A stretch of DNA of 64,000 nt from Balanoglossus misakiensis (GCA_040954595.2 JBECUI020000024.1:248001-312000), one strand, 5' to 3'; counted from the first letter of the stretch, positions 9,835 through 24,510 are shown. Notes: generated from the letters alone by a model not told the origin. Translations and numbers: made by a program.

Positions 9835-12052
9835 GGGGGGGGGGGTGACAGAACGGTTCAATACTACATTTATTAGATATCAGCTAATTTTGGACAATCA
9901 TCTAAAATCTAAATCATTTTTTCATATTTGGATGTCTGATGATGTATGAAATTTCCATTATATGTAAAAAAGGTGCTGATTATAAAAAATGCACTCTGAA
10001 TGAACTGATTTAATACAAGATTGCATTTTATTCGTTTTTGCACCAAAAAGGTCATTTTTAGGCAAAACATTCTTTATTTTATTAATTCGGTGACCTGATC
10101 ATATATAAACAATTGCTTGTATGTTAAAAGTTTTTATGACTTTTAAAAGCAGTGACACTGGCGGCATTCATCACGAAAATAACAATTTTAGCCACAATTT
10201 GGTCAAAAATTGTAAATTTTTGAAAATTACGAAAAATACCTGTTTTCTACATTTTCGGAAATCTGATGGAGTTTAGAATGCTCTTCGTATGTATATATCG
10301 ATACAAATTCCACAAAAGACCGTCTAATTTGGCTCACTGCAGACAAAATTGCGTTTTACCAAATTTTCCTTGAAAATGTCATTTTAGAAAAAAAAATAAA
10401 AAACCTTTGTTCTTCGAATTTGATGCCCTGATCATATATGACATGTTCATTGTATGTTAAAGCTTTCGACCACTCCAAAAATGCTGAGATATTGACGGAA
10501 TTCAAGAAAAAATAGCCATTTTGGCCATATTTTGGCAAAAATGGTAAATTTTAAAAAAATCTTTAAAAATTAACTCTTTTCTTCATTTTCGGAAATATTA
10601 TGGAGCATGAAGTGTCGTTCTCTTGTAAAAAGTGCTGCAAATTCCAGAAAAGGCGGTATAATTTAAATCACCCAAGACAAAATTACCATTTTCGACTTTT
10701 TTTCGAAAAATTGTCTTTTTTTACAAAATAAATAAGAATAAATTCTTTTCTTAGTTTCAAACGGGTAGAGATACCTTCCACACAGGTTTTCTAACATTGA
10801 ATTCCCATTCATCAACTCAGATTTCCTACAGCATAAGTCGGCTAAAACCCTGACACTCTAGAGCAGAAACAGTTGCTCACTGGTAACGTTGAACAAGTCG
10901 ATTTTTCTACGGCCTGGCTCGGCTAAATCTCCGTCACAATATGACAGACACTAGCGTACGTTAGCAACGGTGATCAAGTCAGATTTCCTACGGCATGGCT
11001 TGGCTAAAGCCCTGGCACTCTAGAGCAGAAACACGCGTACAGAGACCACGTTGATCTACTCACATTTCCTTCGGCCTGGCACAGCTGATGCCCCGGCACT
11101 ATATATAGGACACAGACTGGCGTAAGTTAACAACGGTAATCACGTCGGGTTTCCTACGGCCTGGCTCAGCTGAAGCCCCGGCACTCTAGAGCAGAAACAG
11201 GCGTACATTGACCACGTTGATCAAGTCAGATTTCCTACGGCGTGACTCGGCTGGTGCACCGGCTCTATATGACACAGACTGGCGTAAGTTATCAACGGTG
11301 ATTACGTCGGCTTTCCTACGGCCTGGTTTAGCTGAAGCCCCGGCACTTTAGAGCGGAAACACGCGTACATTGACCACGATGATCAAGTCAGATCTCCTAC
11401 GGCTTGGCTCGACTAAAACCCCGGCACACTATGACAGACACTAGCGTTCGTTAGCAACGTTGACCAAGTCAGATTTCCTACGGCATGGCTTGGCTAAAGC
11501 CCTGGCATTCTAGAGCAGAAACACGCGTACAGAGACCACATTGATCTACTCACATTTCCTTACGCCTGGCACGGCTGATGCCCAGGCACTATATATAGGA
11601 CACAGACTGGCGTGAGTTAACAACGGTAATCACGTCGCGTTTCTTACGGCCTGGATCAGCTGAAGCCCCGGCACTCTAGAGCAGAAACAGGCGTACATTG
11701 ACCACGTTGATCAAGTCAGATTTCCTACGGCCTGGCTCGACTAAAACCCCGGCACACCATGACAGACACTAGCGTTCGTTAGCAACGGTGATCAAGTCGG
11801 ATTTCCTTCGGCCTGGCTCGGCAAAAGACCCGACACTCTAGTACAAAGACGTTGGCTAAGTCGGGCCAAACGAAGAGGGAAAGTCACAGCGGGTCAACAC
11901 TCGACATTTGTTCGGGTAGGACTACATTATTGCCTGTCAATTTATAGAGAAAGCCCGAATTTAACCAGGGCGTTTCAAACACCGACGTTAGTTGGGGGCA
12001 CGGCCTGCAGTACTGCCGGGTAAGCTGACATCGGCGTACCGCATATAATGTA
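9835..12052 (+). repeat. Satellite unit 4, 2218 bp
   Basis: Two subrepeats longer than standard. Its subrepeat order closely matches unit 2, including the rare variant GTCGGCTTTCCTACGG and the variant CATTTCCTTACGCC, which suggests units 2 and 4 share a recent ancestor. The poly-G tract is 11 G followed by TGACAG. Confidence 0.9.
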
Positions 12053-14173
12053 GGGGGGGGGGGGGGGAAACAGAACGGTTCAATACTACATTTATTAGAT
12101 ATCAGCTAATTTTGGACAATCATCTAAAATCTAAATCATTTTTTCATATTTGGATATCTGATGATGTATGAAATTTCCATTATATGTAAAAATGGTGCTG
12201 ATTATAAAAAATGCACTCTGAATGAGCTGATTTAATACAAAATTACGTTTTATTCGTTTTTGCACCTAAAAGGTCATTTTTAGGCAAAACATTATTTTTT
12301 TAATTCAGGGGGGAAACAGAACGGTTCAATACTACATTTATTAGATATCAGCTAATTTTGGACAATCATCTAAATCATTTTTTTCATATTTGGATATCTG
12401 ATGATGTATGAAATTTCCATTATATATGTGAAAATGGTGCTGATTATAAAAAATGCACTCTGATTTAATACAAAATTGCGTTTTATTCGTTTTTGCACCA
12501 AAAAGGTCATTTTTAGGCAAAACATTCTCTATTTTTTTAATTCGGTGACCTGATCATATATAAAGAATTGCTTGTATGTTAAAAGTTTTTATGACTTTTA
12601 AAAGCAGTGACATTGGCGGCATTCAACACGAAAATAACAATTTTAGCCACAATTTGGTCAAAATGGAAAATTTTTCAAAATTACAAAAAATACCTGTTTT
12701 CTACATTTTCGGAAATCTGATGGAGTATAGAATGCTCTTCGTATGTATATATCGATACAAATTCCACAAAAGACCGTCTTATTTGGCTCACTGCAGACAA
12801 AATTGCGTTTTACCAAATATTCCTTGAAAATATCATTTTTAGAAAAAAAATAAAAAAACCTTTGTTCTTCGAATTTGGTGCCCCGATCATATATGACATG
12901 TTGATTGTATGTTAAAACTTTCGACCACTCCAAAAATGCAGAGATATTGACGGAATTCAAGATAAAATAGCCATTTTGGCCATATTTTGACAAAAATGGT
13001 AAATTTTTAAAAAATCATAAAAAATTAACTCTTTTCTTCATTTTCGGAAATATTATGGAGCATGAAGTGTCGTTCTCTTGTAAAAAGTGCTGCATATTCC
13101 AGAAAAGGTGGTATAATTTGAATCACCCAAGACAAAATTACCATTTTCGCCTTTTTTCGAAAAATTGTCTTTTTTACAAAATAAATAAGAATAAATTCTT
13201 TTCTTAGTTTCAAACGGGTAGAGATACTTTCCACACGGGTTTTCTAACATTGAATTCCCGTTCATCAACTCTGATTTCCTACAGCATAAATCGGCTAAAA
13301 CCCTGACACTCTAGAGCAGAAACAGTTGCACACTGATAACGTTGAACAAGTCGATTTTTTTACGGCCTGGCTCGGCTAAATCTCCGTCACAATATGACAG
13401 ACACTAGCGTACGTTAGCAACGGTGATCAAGTCAGATTTTCTACAGCATGGCTTGGATAAGGCCCCGGCACTCTAGAGCAGAAACACGCGTACAGAGACC
13501 ACGTTGATCAAGTCTGATCTCCTACGGCTTGGCTCGACTAAAACCCCGGCACACTATGACAGACACTAGCGTTCGTTAGCAACGTTGATCAAGTCAGATT
13601 TCCTACGGCATGGCTTTGCTAAAGCCCTGACACTCTAGAGCAGAAACACGCGTACATTGACCACGTTGATCAAGTCAGATTTCCTACGGCGTGACTCGGC
13701 TGGTGCACCGGCTATATATGACACAGACTGGCGTAAGTTATCAACGGTGATTACGTCGGATTTCCTACGGCCTGGTTTAGATGAAGCCCCGGCACTTTAG
13801 AGCTTAAACACGCGTACATTGACCACGATGATCAAGTCAGATCTCCTACGGCCTGGCTCGACTAAAACCCCGGCACACCATGACAGACACTAGCGTTCGT
13901 TAGCAACGGTGATCAAGTCGGATTTCCTTCGGCCTGGCTCTGCAAAAGACCCGACACTCTAGTACAAAGACGTTGGCTAAGTCGGGCAAACCGAAGAGGG
14001 AAAGTCACAGCGGGTCAACACTCGACATTTGTTCGGGTAGGACTGCATTATTGCCTGTCAATTTATAGAGAAAGCCCGAATTTAACCAGGGCGTTTCAAA
14101 CACCGACGTTAGTTGGGGGCACGGCCTGCAGTACTGCCGGGTAAGCTGACATCGGCGTACCGCATATAATGTA
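12053..14173 (+). repeat. Satellite unit 5, 2121 bp, with duplicated AT-rich subrepeat 0
   Basis: The segment from the poly-G tract through subrepeat 0 (about 12053-12305) is followed by a second copy (about 12306-12545) starting GGGGGGAAACAGAACGG. The second copy carries CATCTAAATCATTTTTTTCA and TATATATGTGAAAATGG, variants otherwise seen in unit 9. The subrepeat half is correspondingly shorter, about nine copies. Confidence 0.9.
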
Positions 14174-16069
14174 GGGGGGGGGGGGGGAAACAGAACGGTT
14201 CAATACTACATTTATTAGATATCAGCTAATTTTGGACAATCATCTTAAATATATCTTATTCATTTTTTCATATTTGGATATCTGATGATGTATGAAATTT
14301 CCATTATATATAAAAATGGTGCTGATTATAAAAAATGCACTCTGAATGAGCTGATTTAATACAAAATTACGTTTTATTCGTTTTTGCACCTAAAAGGTCA
14401 TTTTTAGGCAAAACATTCTTTATTTTTGTAATTCGGTGACCTGATCATATATAAAGAATTGCTTGTATGTTAAAAGTTTTTATGACTTTTAAATGCAGTG
14501 ACACTAGCGGCATTCAACACGAAAATAAAAATTTTAGCCACAAATTGGTCAAAATGGTAAATTTTTGAAAATTACAAAAAATACCTGTTTTCTACATTTT
14601 CGGAAATCTGATGGAGTATAGAATGCTCGTCGTATGTATATATCGATACAAATTCCACAAAAGACCGTCTAATTTGGCTCACTGCAGACAAAATTGCGTT
14701 TTACCAAATTTTCCTTGAAAATGTCATTTTTAGAAAAAAAATAAAAAAACCTTTGTTCTTCGAATTTGGTGCCCTGATCATATATGACATGTTGATTGTA
14801 TGTTAAAACTTTCGACCACTCCAAAAATGCAGAGATATTGACGGAATTCAAGAAAAAATAGCCATTTTGGCCATATTTTGAGAAAAATGGTAAATTTTTA
14901 AAAAATCATAAAAAAATAACTCTTTTCTTCATTTTCGGAAATATTATGGAGCATGAAGTGTCGTTCTCTTGTAAAAAGTGCTGCAAATTCCAGAAAAGGC
15001 GGTATAATTTGAATCACCCAAAACAAAATTACCATTTTCGACTTTTTTTCGAAATATTGTCTTTTTTACAAAATAAATAAGAATAAATGCTTTTCTTAGT
15101 TTCAAACGGGTAGAGATACTTTCCACACGGGTTTTCTAGCAATGAATTCTCGTTAATCAACTCAGATTTCCTACAGCATAAGTCGGCTAAAACCCTGACA
15201 CTCTAGAGCAGAAACAGTTGCACACTGGTAACGTTGAACAAGTCGATTTTCCTGCGGCCTGGCTCGGCTAAATCTCCGTCACAATATGACAGACACTAGC
15301 GTACGTTAGCAACGGTGATCAAGTCAGATTTTCTACGGCATGGCTTGGATAAAGCCCCGGCACTCTAGAGCAGAAACACGCGGACAGAGACCACGTTGAT
15401 CTACTCACATTTCCTTCGGCCTGGCACGGCTGATGCCCCGGCACTATATATAGGACACAGACTGGCGTAAGTTAACAACGGTAATCACGTCGGGTTTCCT
15501 ACGGCCTGGCTCAGCTGAAGCCCCGGCACTCTAGAGCAGAAACAGGCGTACATTGACCACGTTGATCAAGTCAGATTTCCTACGGCGTGACTCGGCTGGT
15601 GCACCGGCTCTATATGACACAGACTGGCGTAAGTTATCAACGGTGATTACGTCAGATTTCCTACGGCCTGGTTTAGCTGAAGCACCGGCGCTTTAGAGCG
15701 GAAACACGCGTACATTGACCACGATGATCAAGTCAGATCTCCTACGGCCTGGCTCGACTAAAACCACGGCACACCATGACAGACACTAGCGTTCGTTAGC
15801 AACGGTGATCAAGTCGGATTTCCTTCGGCCTGGCTCTGCAAAAGAACCGACACTCTAGTACAAAGACGTTGGCTAAGTCGGGCAAACCGAAGAGGGAAAG
15901 TCACAGCGGGTCAACACTCGACATTTGTTCGGGTAGGACTGTATTATTGCCTGTCAATTTATAGAGAAAGCCCGAATTTAACCAGGGCGTTTCAAACACC
16001 GACGTTAGTTGGGGGCACGGCCTGCAGTACTGCCGGGTAAGCTGACATCAGCGTACCGCATATAATGTA
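14174..16069 (+). repeat. Satellite unit 6, 1896 bp
   Basis: About 160 bp shorter than standard, equal to two missing subrepeats. The poly-G tract has 14 G. The 60-codon minus-strand frame is open (14944-15126). Confidence 0.9.
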
Positions 16070-18837
16070 GGGGGGGGGGGGAACAGAACGGTTCAATACT
16101 ACATTTATTAGATATTAGCTAATTTTGGACAATCATCTAAAATCTAAATCATTTTTTCATATTTTGATATCTGATGATGTAAAAATGGTGCTGATTCTAA
16201 AAAATGCACTCTGAATGAGCTGATTTAATACAAAATTGCGTTTTATTCGTTTTTGCACCAAAAAGGTCATTTTTAGGCAAAACATTCTTTATTTTTTTAA
16301 TTCGGTGACCTGATCATATATAAACAATTGCTTGTATGTTAAAAGTTTTTATGACTTTTATAAGCAGTGACACTGGCGGCATTCAACACGGAAATAACAA
16401 TTTTAGCCACAATTTGGTCAAAATGGTAAATTTTTGAAAATTACAAAAAATACATGTTTTCTACATTTTCGGAAATCTGATTGAGTATAGAATGCTCTTC
16501 GTATGTATATATCGATACAAATTCCACAAAAGACCGTCTAATTTGGCTCACTGCAGACAAAATTGCGTTTTTCCAAATTTTCCTTGAAAATGTCATTTTT
16601 AGAAAAAAAAAATGAATAAAACCTTTGTTCTTCGAATTTGGTGCCCTGATCATATATGACATGTTGATTGTATGTTAAAACTTTCGACCACTCCAAACAT
16701 GCAGAGATATTGACGGAATTCAAGATAAAATAGCCATTTTGGCCATATTTTGACAAAAATGGTAATTTTTTAAAAAATCATAAAAAATTAACTCTTTTCT
16801 TCATTTTCGGAAATATTATGGAGCATGAAGTGTCGTTCTCTTGTAAAAAGTGCTGCAAATTCCAGAAAAGGCGGTATAATTTGAATCACCCAAGACAAAA
16901 CTACCATTTTCGACTTTTTTTCGAAATATCGTCTTTTTTACAAAATAAATAAGAATAAATTCTTTTCTTAGTTTCAAACGGGTAGAGATACTTTCCACAC
17001 GGGTTTTCTGACAATGAATTTCCGTTCATCAACTCAGATTTCCTACAGCATAAGTCAGCTAAAACCCTGACACTCTAGAGCAGAAACAGTTGCACAAATG
17101 GTAACGTTGAACAAGTCGATTTTTCTACGGCCTGGCTTGGATAAAGCCCCGGCACTCTAGAGCAGAAACAGGCGTACGTTAGCAACGGTGATCAAGTCAG
17201 ATTTTCTACGGCCTGGCTTGGATAAAGCCCCGGCACTCTAGAGCAGAAACAGGCGTACAGAGACCACGTTGATCAAGTCAGATTTCCTACGGCGTGACTC
17301 GGCTAGTGCACCGGCTCTATATGACACAGACTGGCGTAAGTTATCAACGGTGATTACGTCGGATTTCCTACGGCCTGGTTTAGCTGAAGCCCCGGCACTT
17401 TAGAGCGGAAACACGCGTACATTGACCACGAAGATCAAGTCAGATCTCCTACGGCTTGGCTCGACTAAAACCCTGGCACACTATGACAGACACTAGCGTT
17501 CGTTAGCAACGTTGATCAAGTCAGATTTCCCGCGGCATGGCTTGGCTAAAGCCCTGGCACTCTAGAGCACAAACACGCGTACAGAGACCACATTGATCTA
17601 CTCACATTTCCTTCGGCCTGGCACGGCTGATGCCCCGGCACTATATATAGGACACAGACTGGCGTAAGTTAACAACGGTAATCACGTCGGGTTTCCTACG
17701 GCCTGGATCAGCTAAATCTCCGTCACAATATGACAGACACTAGCGTACGTTAGCAACGGTGATCAAGTCAGATTTTCTACGGCATGGCTTAGATAAAGCC
17801 CCGGCACTCTAGAGCAGAAACACGCGTACAGAGACCACGTTGATCAAGTCTGATTTCCTACGGCTTGGCTCGACTAAAACCCAGGCACACTATGACAGAC
17901 ACTAGCGTTCGTTAGCAACGTTGATCAAGTCAGATTTCCTACGGCATGGCTTGGCTAAAGCCCCGGCACTCTAGAGCAGAAACACGCGTACAGAGACCAC
18001 GTTGATCAAGTCTGATTTCCTACGGCTTGGCTCGACTAAAACCCAGGCACACTATGACAGACACTAGCGTTCGTTAGCAACGTTGATCAAGTCAGATTTC
18101 CTACGGCATGGCTTGGCTAAAGCCCTGGCACTCTAGAGCAGAAACACGCGTACAGAGACCACGTTGATCTACTCACATTTCCTTCGGCCTGGCACGGCTG
18201 ATGCCCCGGCACTATATATAGGACACAGACTGGCGTAAGTTAACAACGGTAATCACGTCGGGTTTCCTACGGCCTGGCTCAGCTGAAGCCCCGGCACTCT
18301 AGAGCAGAAACAGGCGTACATTGACCACGTTGATCAAGTCAGATTTCCTACGGCGTGACTCGGCTGGTGCACCGGCTCTATATGACATAGACTGGCGTAA
18401 GTTATCAATGGTGATTACGTCGGATTTCCTACGGCCTGGTTTAGCTGAAGCCCCGGCGCTTTAGAGCGGAAACACGCGTACATTGCCCACGATGATCAAG
18501 TCAGATCTCCTACGGCCTGGCTCGACTAAAACCCCGGCACACTATGACAGACACTAGCGTTCGTTAGCAACGGTGATCAAGTCGGATTTCCTTCGGCCTG
18601 GCTCTGCAAAAGACCCGACACTCTAGTACAAAGACGTTGGCTAAGTCTGGCAAACCGAAGAGGGAAAGTCACAGCGGGTCAACACTCGACATTTGTTCGG
18701 GTAGGACTGCATTATTGCCTGTCAATTTATAGAGAAAGCCCGAATTTAACCAGGGCGTTTCAATCACCGACGTTAGTTGGGGGCACGGCCTGCAGTACTG
18801 CCGGGTAAGCTGACATCGGCGTACCGCATATAATGTA
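16070..18837 (+). repeat. Satellite unit 7, 2768 bp, expanded subrepeat block
   Basis: The longest unit in the window, with about nine extra subrepeats between about 17040 and 18640. Within it, subrepeat pairs recur at about 162-bp spacing (near 17820 and 17980). The AT-rich half has lost about 19 bases in subrepeat 0 near 16180. Confidence 0.9.
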
Positions 18838-20891
18838 GGGGGGGGGGGGGAAACAGAACGGTTCAATACTACATTTATTAGATATCAGCTAATTTTGGAC
18901 AATCATCTAAAATCTAAATCATTTTTTCATATTTGGATATCTGATGATGTATGAAATTTCCATTATATGTAAAAATGGTGCTGATTATAAAAAATGCACT
19001 CTGAATGAGCTGATTTAATACAAAATTGCGTTTTATTCGTTTTTGCACCAAAAAGGTCATTTTTAGGCAAAACATTCTTTATTTTTTTAATTCGGTGACC
19101 TGATCATATATAAACAATTGCTTGTATGTTAAAAGTTTTTATGACTTTTAAAAGCAGTGACACTGGCGGCATTCAACACGAAAATAACAACTTTAGCCAC
19201 AATTTGGTCAAAATGGTAAATTTTTGAAAATTACAAAAAATACCTGTTTTCTACATTTTCGGAAATCTGATGGAGTATAGAATGCTCTTCGTATGAATAT
19301 ATCGATACAAATTCCACAAAAGACCGTCTAATTTGGCTCACTGCAGACAAAATTGCATGTCATCAAATTTTGCTTGAAAATGTGATTTTTAGAAAAAATA
19401 ATAAAAAAACCTTTGTTCTTCGAATTTGGTGCCCTGATCATATATGATATGTTAAGTGTATGTTAAAACTTTCGACCACTCCCAAAATGCAGAGATATTG
19501 ACGGAATTCAAGAAAAAATAGCCATTTTGGCCATATTTTGTCAAAAATGGTAAATTTTTAAAAAATCATAAAAAATTAACTCTTTTCTTCATTTTCGGAA
19601 ATATTATGGAGCATGAAGTGTCGTTCTCTTGTAAAAAGTGCTGAAAATTCCAGAAAAGGCGGTATAATTTGAATCACCCAAGACAAAATTACCATTTTCG
19701 ACTTTTTTTCGAAAAATTGTCTTTTTTACAAAATAAATAAGAATAAATTCTTTTCTTAGTTTCAAACGGGTAGAGATACTTTCCACACGGGTTTTCTAAC
19801 ATTGAATTCCCGTTCATCAACTCAGATTTCCTACAGCATAAGTTGGCTAAAACCCTGACGCTCTAGAGCAGAAACAGTTGCACACTGGTAACGTTGAACA
19901 AGTCGATTTTTCTACGGCCTGGCTCGGCTAAATCTCCGTCACAATATGACAGACACTAGCGTACGTTAGCATTGGTGATCAAGTCAGATTTTCTACGGCA
20001 TGGCTTGGATAAAGCCCCGGCACTCTAGAGCAGAAACACGCGTACAGAGACCACGTTGATCAAGTCTGATCTCCTACGGCTTGGCTCGACTAAAACCCCG
20101 GCACACTATGGCAAACACTAGCGTTCGTTAGCAACGTTGATCAAGTCAAATTTCCTACGGCATGGCTTGGCTAAAGCCCTGGCACTCTAGAGCAGAAACA
20201 CGCGTACAGAGACCACGTTGATCTACTCACATTTCCTTCGGCCTGGCACGGTTGATGCCCCGGCACTATATATAGGGCACAGACTGGCGTAAGTTAACAA
20301 CGGTAATCACGTCGGGTTTCCTACGGCCTGGCTCAGCTGAAGCCCCGGCACTCTAGAGCAGAAACAGGCGTACATTGACCACGTTGATCAAGTCAGATTT
20401 CCTACGGCGTGACTCGGCTGGTGCACCGGCTCTATATGACACAGACTGGCGTAAGTTATCAACGGTGATTACGTCGGATTTCCTACGGCCTGGTTTAGCT
20501 GAAGCCCCGGCACTTTAGAGCGGAAACACGCGTACATTGACCACGATGATCAAGTCAGATCTCCTACGGCCTGGCTCGACTAAAACCCCAACACACCATG
20601 ACAGACACTAGCGTTCGTTAGCAACGGTGATCAAGTCGGATTTCCTTTGGCCTGGCTCTGCAAAAGACCCGACCCTCTAGTACAAAGACGTTATCTACGT
20701 CGGGCAAACCGAAGAGGGAAAGTCACAGCGGGTCAACACTCGACATTTGTTCGGGTAGGACTGCATTATTGCCTGTCAATTTATAGAGAAAGCCCGAAGT
20801 TAACCAGGGCGTTTCAAACACCGACGTTAGTTGGGGGCACGGCCTGCAGTACTGCCGGGTAAGCTGACATCGGCGTACCGCATATAATGTA
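18838..20891 (+). repeat. Satellite unit 8, 2054 bp
   Basis: Standard layout with a 13-G tract. A few private substitutions occur, for example ATTGCATGTCATCAAATTTTG near 19353 in AT-rich subrepeat 1. Confidence 0.92.
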
Positions 20892-22932
20892 GGGGGGGGG
20901 GAAACAGAACGGTTCAATACTACATTTATTAGATATCAGCTAATTTTGGACAATCATCTAAATCATTTTTTTCATATTTGGATATCTGATGATGTATGAA
21001 ATTTCCATTATATATGTGAAAATGGTGCTGATTATAAAAAATGCACTCTGATTTAATACAAAATTGCGTTTTATTCGTTTTTGCACCAAAAAGGTCATTT
21101 TTAGGCAAAACATTCTCTATTTTTTTAATTCGGTGACCTGATCATATATAAACAATTGCTTGTATGTTAAAAGTTTTTATGACTTTTAAAAGCAGTGACA
21201 CTGGCGGCATTCAACACCTAAATAACAATTTTAGCCACAATTTGGTCAAAATGGAAAAATTTTCAAAATTACAAAAAATACCTGTTTTCTACATTTTCGG
21301 AAATCTGATGGAGTATAGAATGCTCTTCGTATGTATGTATATATCGATACAAATTCCACAAAAGACCGTCTAATTTGGCTCACTGCAGACAAAATTGCGT
21401 TTTACCAAATTTTCCTTGAAAATGTCATTTTTAGAAAAAAAAATAAAAAAACCTTTGTTCTTCGAATTTGGTGCCCTGATCATATATGACATATTGATTG
21501 TATGTTAAAACTTTCGACCACTCCAAAAATGCAGAGATATTGACGGAAGAATTCAAGAAAAAATAGTCATTTTGGCCATATTTTGACAAAAATGGTAATT
21601 TTTTAAAAAATCATAAAAAATTAACTCTTTTCTTCATTTTCGGAAATATTTTGGAGCACGAAGTGTCGTTCTCTTGTAAAAAGTGCTGCAAATTCCAGAA
21701 AAGGCGGTATAATTTGAATCACCCAAGACAAAATTACCATTTTCGACTTTTTCGAAAAATTGTCTTTTTTACATAATAAATAAGAATAAATTCTTTTCTT
21801 AGTTTCAAACGGGTAGAGATACTTTCCACACGGGTTTTCTAACATTGAATTCCCGTTCATCAACTCAGATTTCCTACAGCATAAGTCGGCTAAAACTCTG
21901 ACACTATAGCAGAAACAGTTGCACACTGGTAACGTTGAATAAGTCGATTTTTCTACGGCCTGGCTCGGCTAAATCTCCGTCACAATATGACAGACACTAG
22001 CGTACGTTAGCAACGGTGATCAAGTCAGATTTTCTACGGCATGGCTTGGATAAAGCCCCGGCACTCTAGAGCAGAAACACGCGTACAGAGACCACGTTGA
22101 TCAAGTCCGATCTCCTACGGCTTGGCTCGACTAAAACCCCGGCACACTATGACAGACACTAGCGTGCGTTAGCAACGGTGATCAAGTCAGATTTTCTACG
22201 GCATGGCTTGGATAAAGCCCCGGCACTCTAGAGCAGAAACACGCGTACAGAGACCACGTTGATCTACTCACATTTCCTTCGGCCTGGCACGGCTGATGCC
22301 CCGGCACTATATATAGGACACAGACTGGCGTACGTTAACAACGGTAATCACGTCGGGTTTCCTACGGCCTGGCTCAGCTGAAGCCCCGGCACTCTAGAGC
22401 AGAAACATGCGTACATTGACCACGTTGATCAAGTAAGATTTCCTACGGCGTGACTCGGCTGGTGCACCGGCTCTATATGACACAGACTGGCGTAAGTTAT
22501 CAACGGTGATTACGTCGGATTTCCTACGGCCTAGTTTAGCTGAAGCCCCGGCACTTTAGAGCGGAAACACGCGTACATTGACCACGATGATCAAGTCAGA
22601 TCTCCTACGGCCTGGCTCGACTAAAACCCCGGCACACCATGACAGACACTAGCGTTCGTTAGCAACGGTGATCAAGTCGGATTTCTTTCGGCCTGGCTCT
22701 GCAAAAGACCCGACACTCTAGTACAAAGACGATGGCTAAGTCGGGCAAACCGAAGAGGGAAAGTCACAGCGGGTCAACACTCGACATTTGTTCGGGTAGG
22801 ACTGCATTATTGCCTGTCAATTTATAGAGAGAGCCCGAATTTAACCAGGGCGTTTCTAACACCGACGTTAGTTGGGGGCACGGCCTTCAGTACTGCCGGG
22901 TAAGCTGACATCGGCGTACCGCATATAATGTA
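20892..22932 (+). repeat. Satellite unit 9, 2041 bp
   Basis: Poly-G tract of 10 G. It carries the CATCTAAATCATTTTTTTCA and TATATATGTGAAAATGG variants shared with the extra subrepeat of unit 5. The 60-codon minus-strand frame is disrupted here by a 3-base loss and other changes in the TTTTTTTCGAAA region near 21750. Confidence 0.92.
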
Positions 22933-24510
22933 GGGGGGGGGGGGACAGAACGGTTCAATACTACATTTATTCATTTATTAGATATCAGCTAATTTTGGAC
23001 AATCATCTAAAATCTAAATAATTTTTTCATATTTGGATATCTGATGATGTATGAAATTTCCATTATATGTAAAAATTGTGCTGATTATAAAAAATGCACT
23101 CTGAATGAGCTGATTTAATACAAAATTGCGTTTTATTCGTTTTTGCACCAAAAAGGTCATTTTTAGGGAAAACATTCTTTATTTTTTTAATTCGGTGACC
23201 TGATCATATATAAACAATTGCTTGTATGTTAAAAGTTTTTATGACTTTTAAAAGCAGTGACACTGGCGGCATTCAACACGAAAATAACAATTTTAGCCAC
23301 AATTTGGTCAAAATGGTAAATTTTTGAAAATTACAAAAAATACCTGTTTTCTACATTTTCGGAAATCTGATGGAGTATAGAATGCTCTTCGTATATATAT
23401 ATATATCGATACAAATTCCACAAAAAAACGGCCAATTTGGCTCACTGCAGACAAAATTGCGTTTTACCAAATTTTTCTTGAAAATGTCATTTTTAGAAAA
23501 AAATAAAAAACCTTTGTTCTTCGAATTTGGTGCCCTGATCATATATGACATGTTGATTGTATGTTAAAACTTTCGACCTCTCCAAAAATGCAGAGATATT
23601 GACGGAATTCAAGAAAAAATAGCCATTTTGGCCATATTTTGAAAAAATGGTAAATTTTTAAAAAAATAAAAAATTAACTCTTTTCTTCATTTTCGGAAAT
23701 ATTATGGAGCATGAAGTGTCGTTCTCTTGTAAAAAGTGCTGCAAATTCCAGAAAAGGCGGTATAATTTGAATCACCCAAGACAAAATTACCATTTTCGAC
23801 TTTTTTTTCGAAAAATTGTCTTTTTTACAAAATAAATAAGATTAATTCTTTTCTTAGTTTCAAACGGGTAGAGATACTTTCCACACGGGTTTTCTAACAT
23901 TGAATTCCCGTTCATCAACTCACATTTCCTACAGCATAAGTCGGCTAAAACCCAGTTACTCTAGAGCAGAAACAGTTGCACACTGGTAACGTTGAACAAG
24001 TCGATTTTTCTACGGCCTGGCTCGGCTAAATCTCCGTCACAATATGACAGACACTAGCGTACGTTAGCAACGGTGATCAAGTCAGATTTCCTACGGCCTG
24101 GTTTAGCTGAAGCCCCGGCACTTTAGAGCGGAAACACGCGTACATTGACCACGATGATCAAGTCAGATTTCCTACGGCCTGGCTCGACTAAAACCCCGGA
24201 ACACCATGACAGACACTAGCGTTCGGTAGCAACGTTGATCAAGTCAGATTTCCTACGGCATGGCTTGGCTAAAGCCCTGGCACTCTAGAGCAGAAACACG
24301 CGTACAGAGACCACGTTGATCTATTCACATTTCCTTCGGCCTGGCACGGCTGATGCCCCGGCACTATATATAGGACACAGACTGGCGTAAGTTAACAACG
24401 GTAATCACGTCGGGTTTCCTACGGCCTGGCTCAGCTGAAGCCCCGGCACTCTAGAGTAGAAACAGGCGTACATTGACCACGTTGATCAAGTCAGATTTCC
24501 TACGGCGTGA
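22933..24510 (+). repeat. Satellite unit 10, interrupted by BEL/Pao element 1
   Basis: A normal AT-rich half and about seven subrepeats, cut within a subrepeat after GGCGTGA. The same subrepeat resumes at 38133 with CACCGGCTCTATATGACACA. About 11 bases present in other copies are missing at the junction. Confidence 0.92.

Larger units (their letters stand above)
3057..24510 (+). repeat. Satellite array, left block (~10.4 units)
   Basis: A tandem array with a unit of about 2.05 kb. Poly-G tracts mark the phase, starting at 3505, 5566, 7780, 9835, 12053, 14174, 16070, 18838, 20892 and 22933. Spacings are 2061, 2214, 2055, 2218, 2121, 1896, 2768, 2054 and 2041. All units point the same way. The block ends inside an 81-bp subrepeat, after CCTACGGCGTGA, where BEL/Pao element 1 begins. 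No protein-coding gene is supported. Function is unknown, and a heterochromatic or centromeric location would be inference only. Confidence 0.97.

Noticed and set aside
3057-24510. CRISPR-like regularly spaced repeats
   Set aside because: The 81-bp units are contiguous tandem repeats without unique spacers, in a metazoan retrotransposon-rich context.
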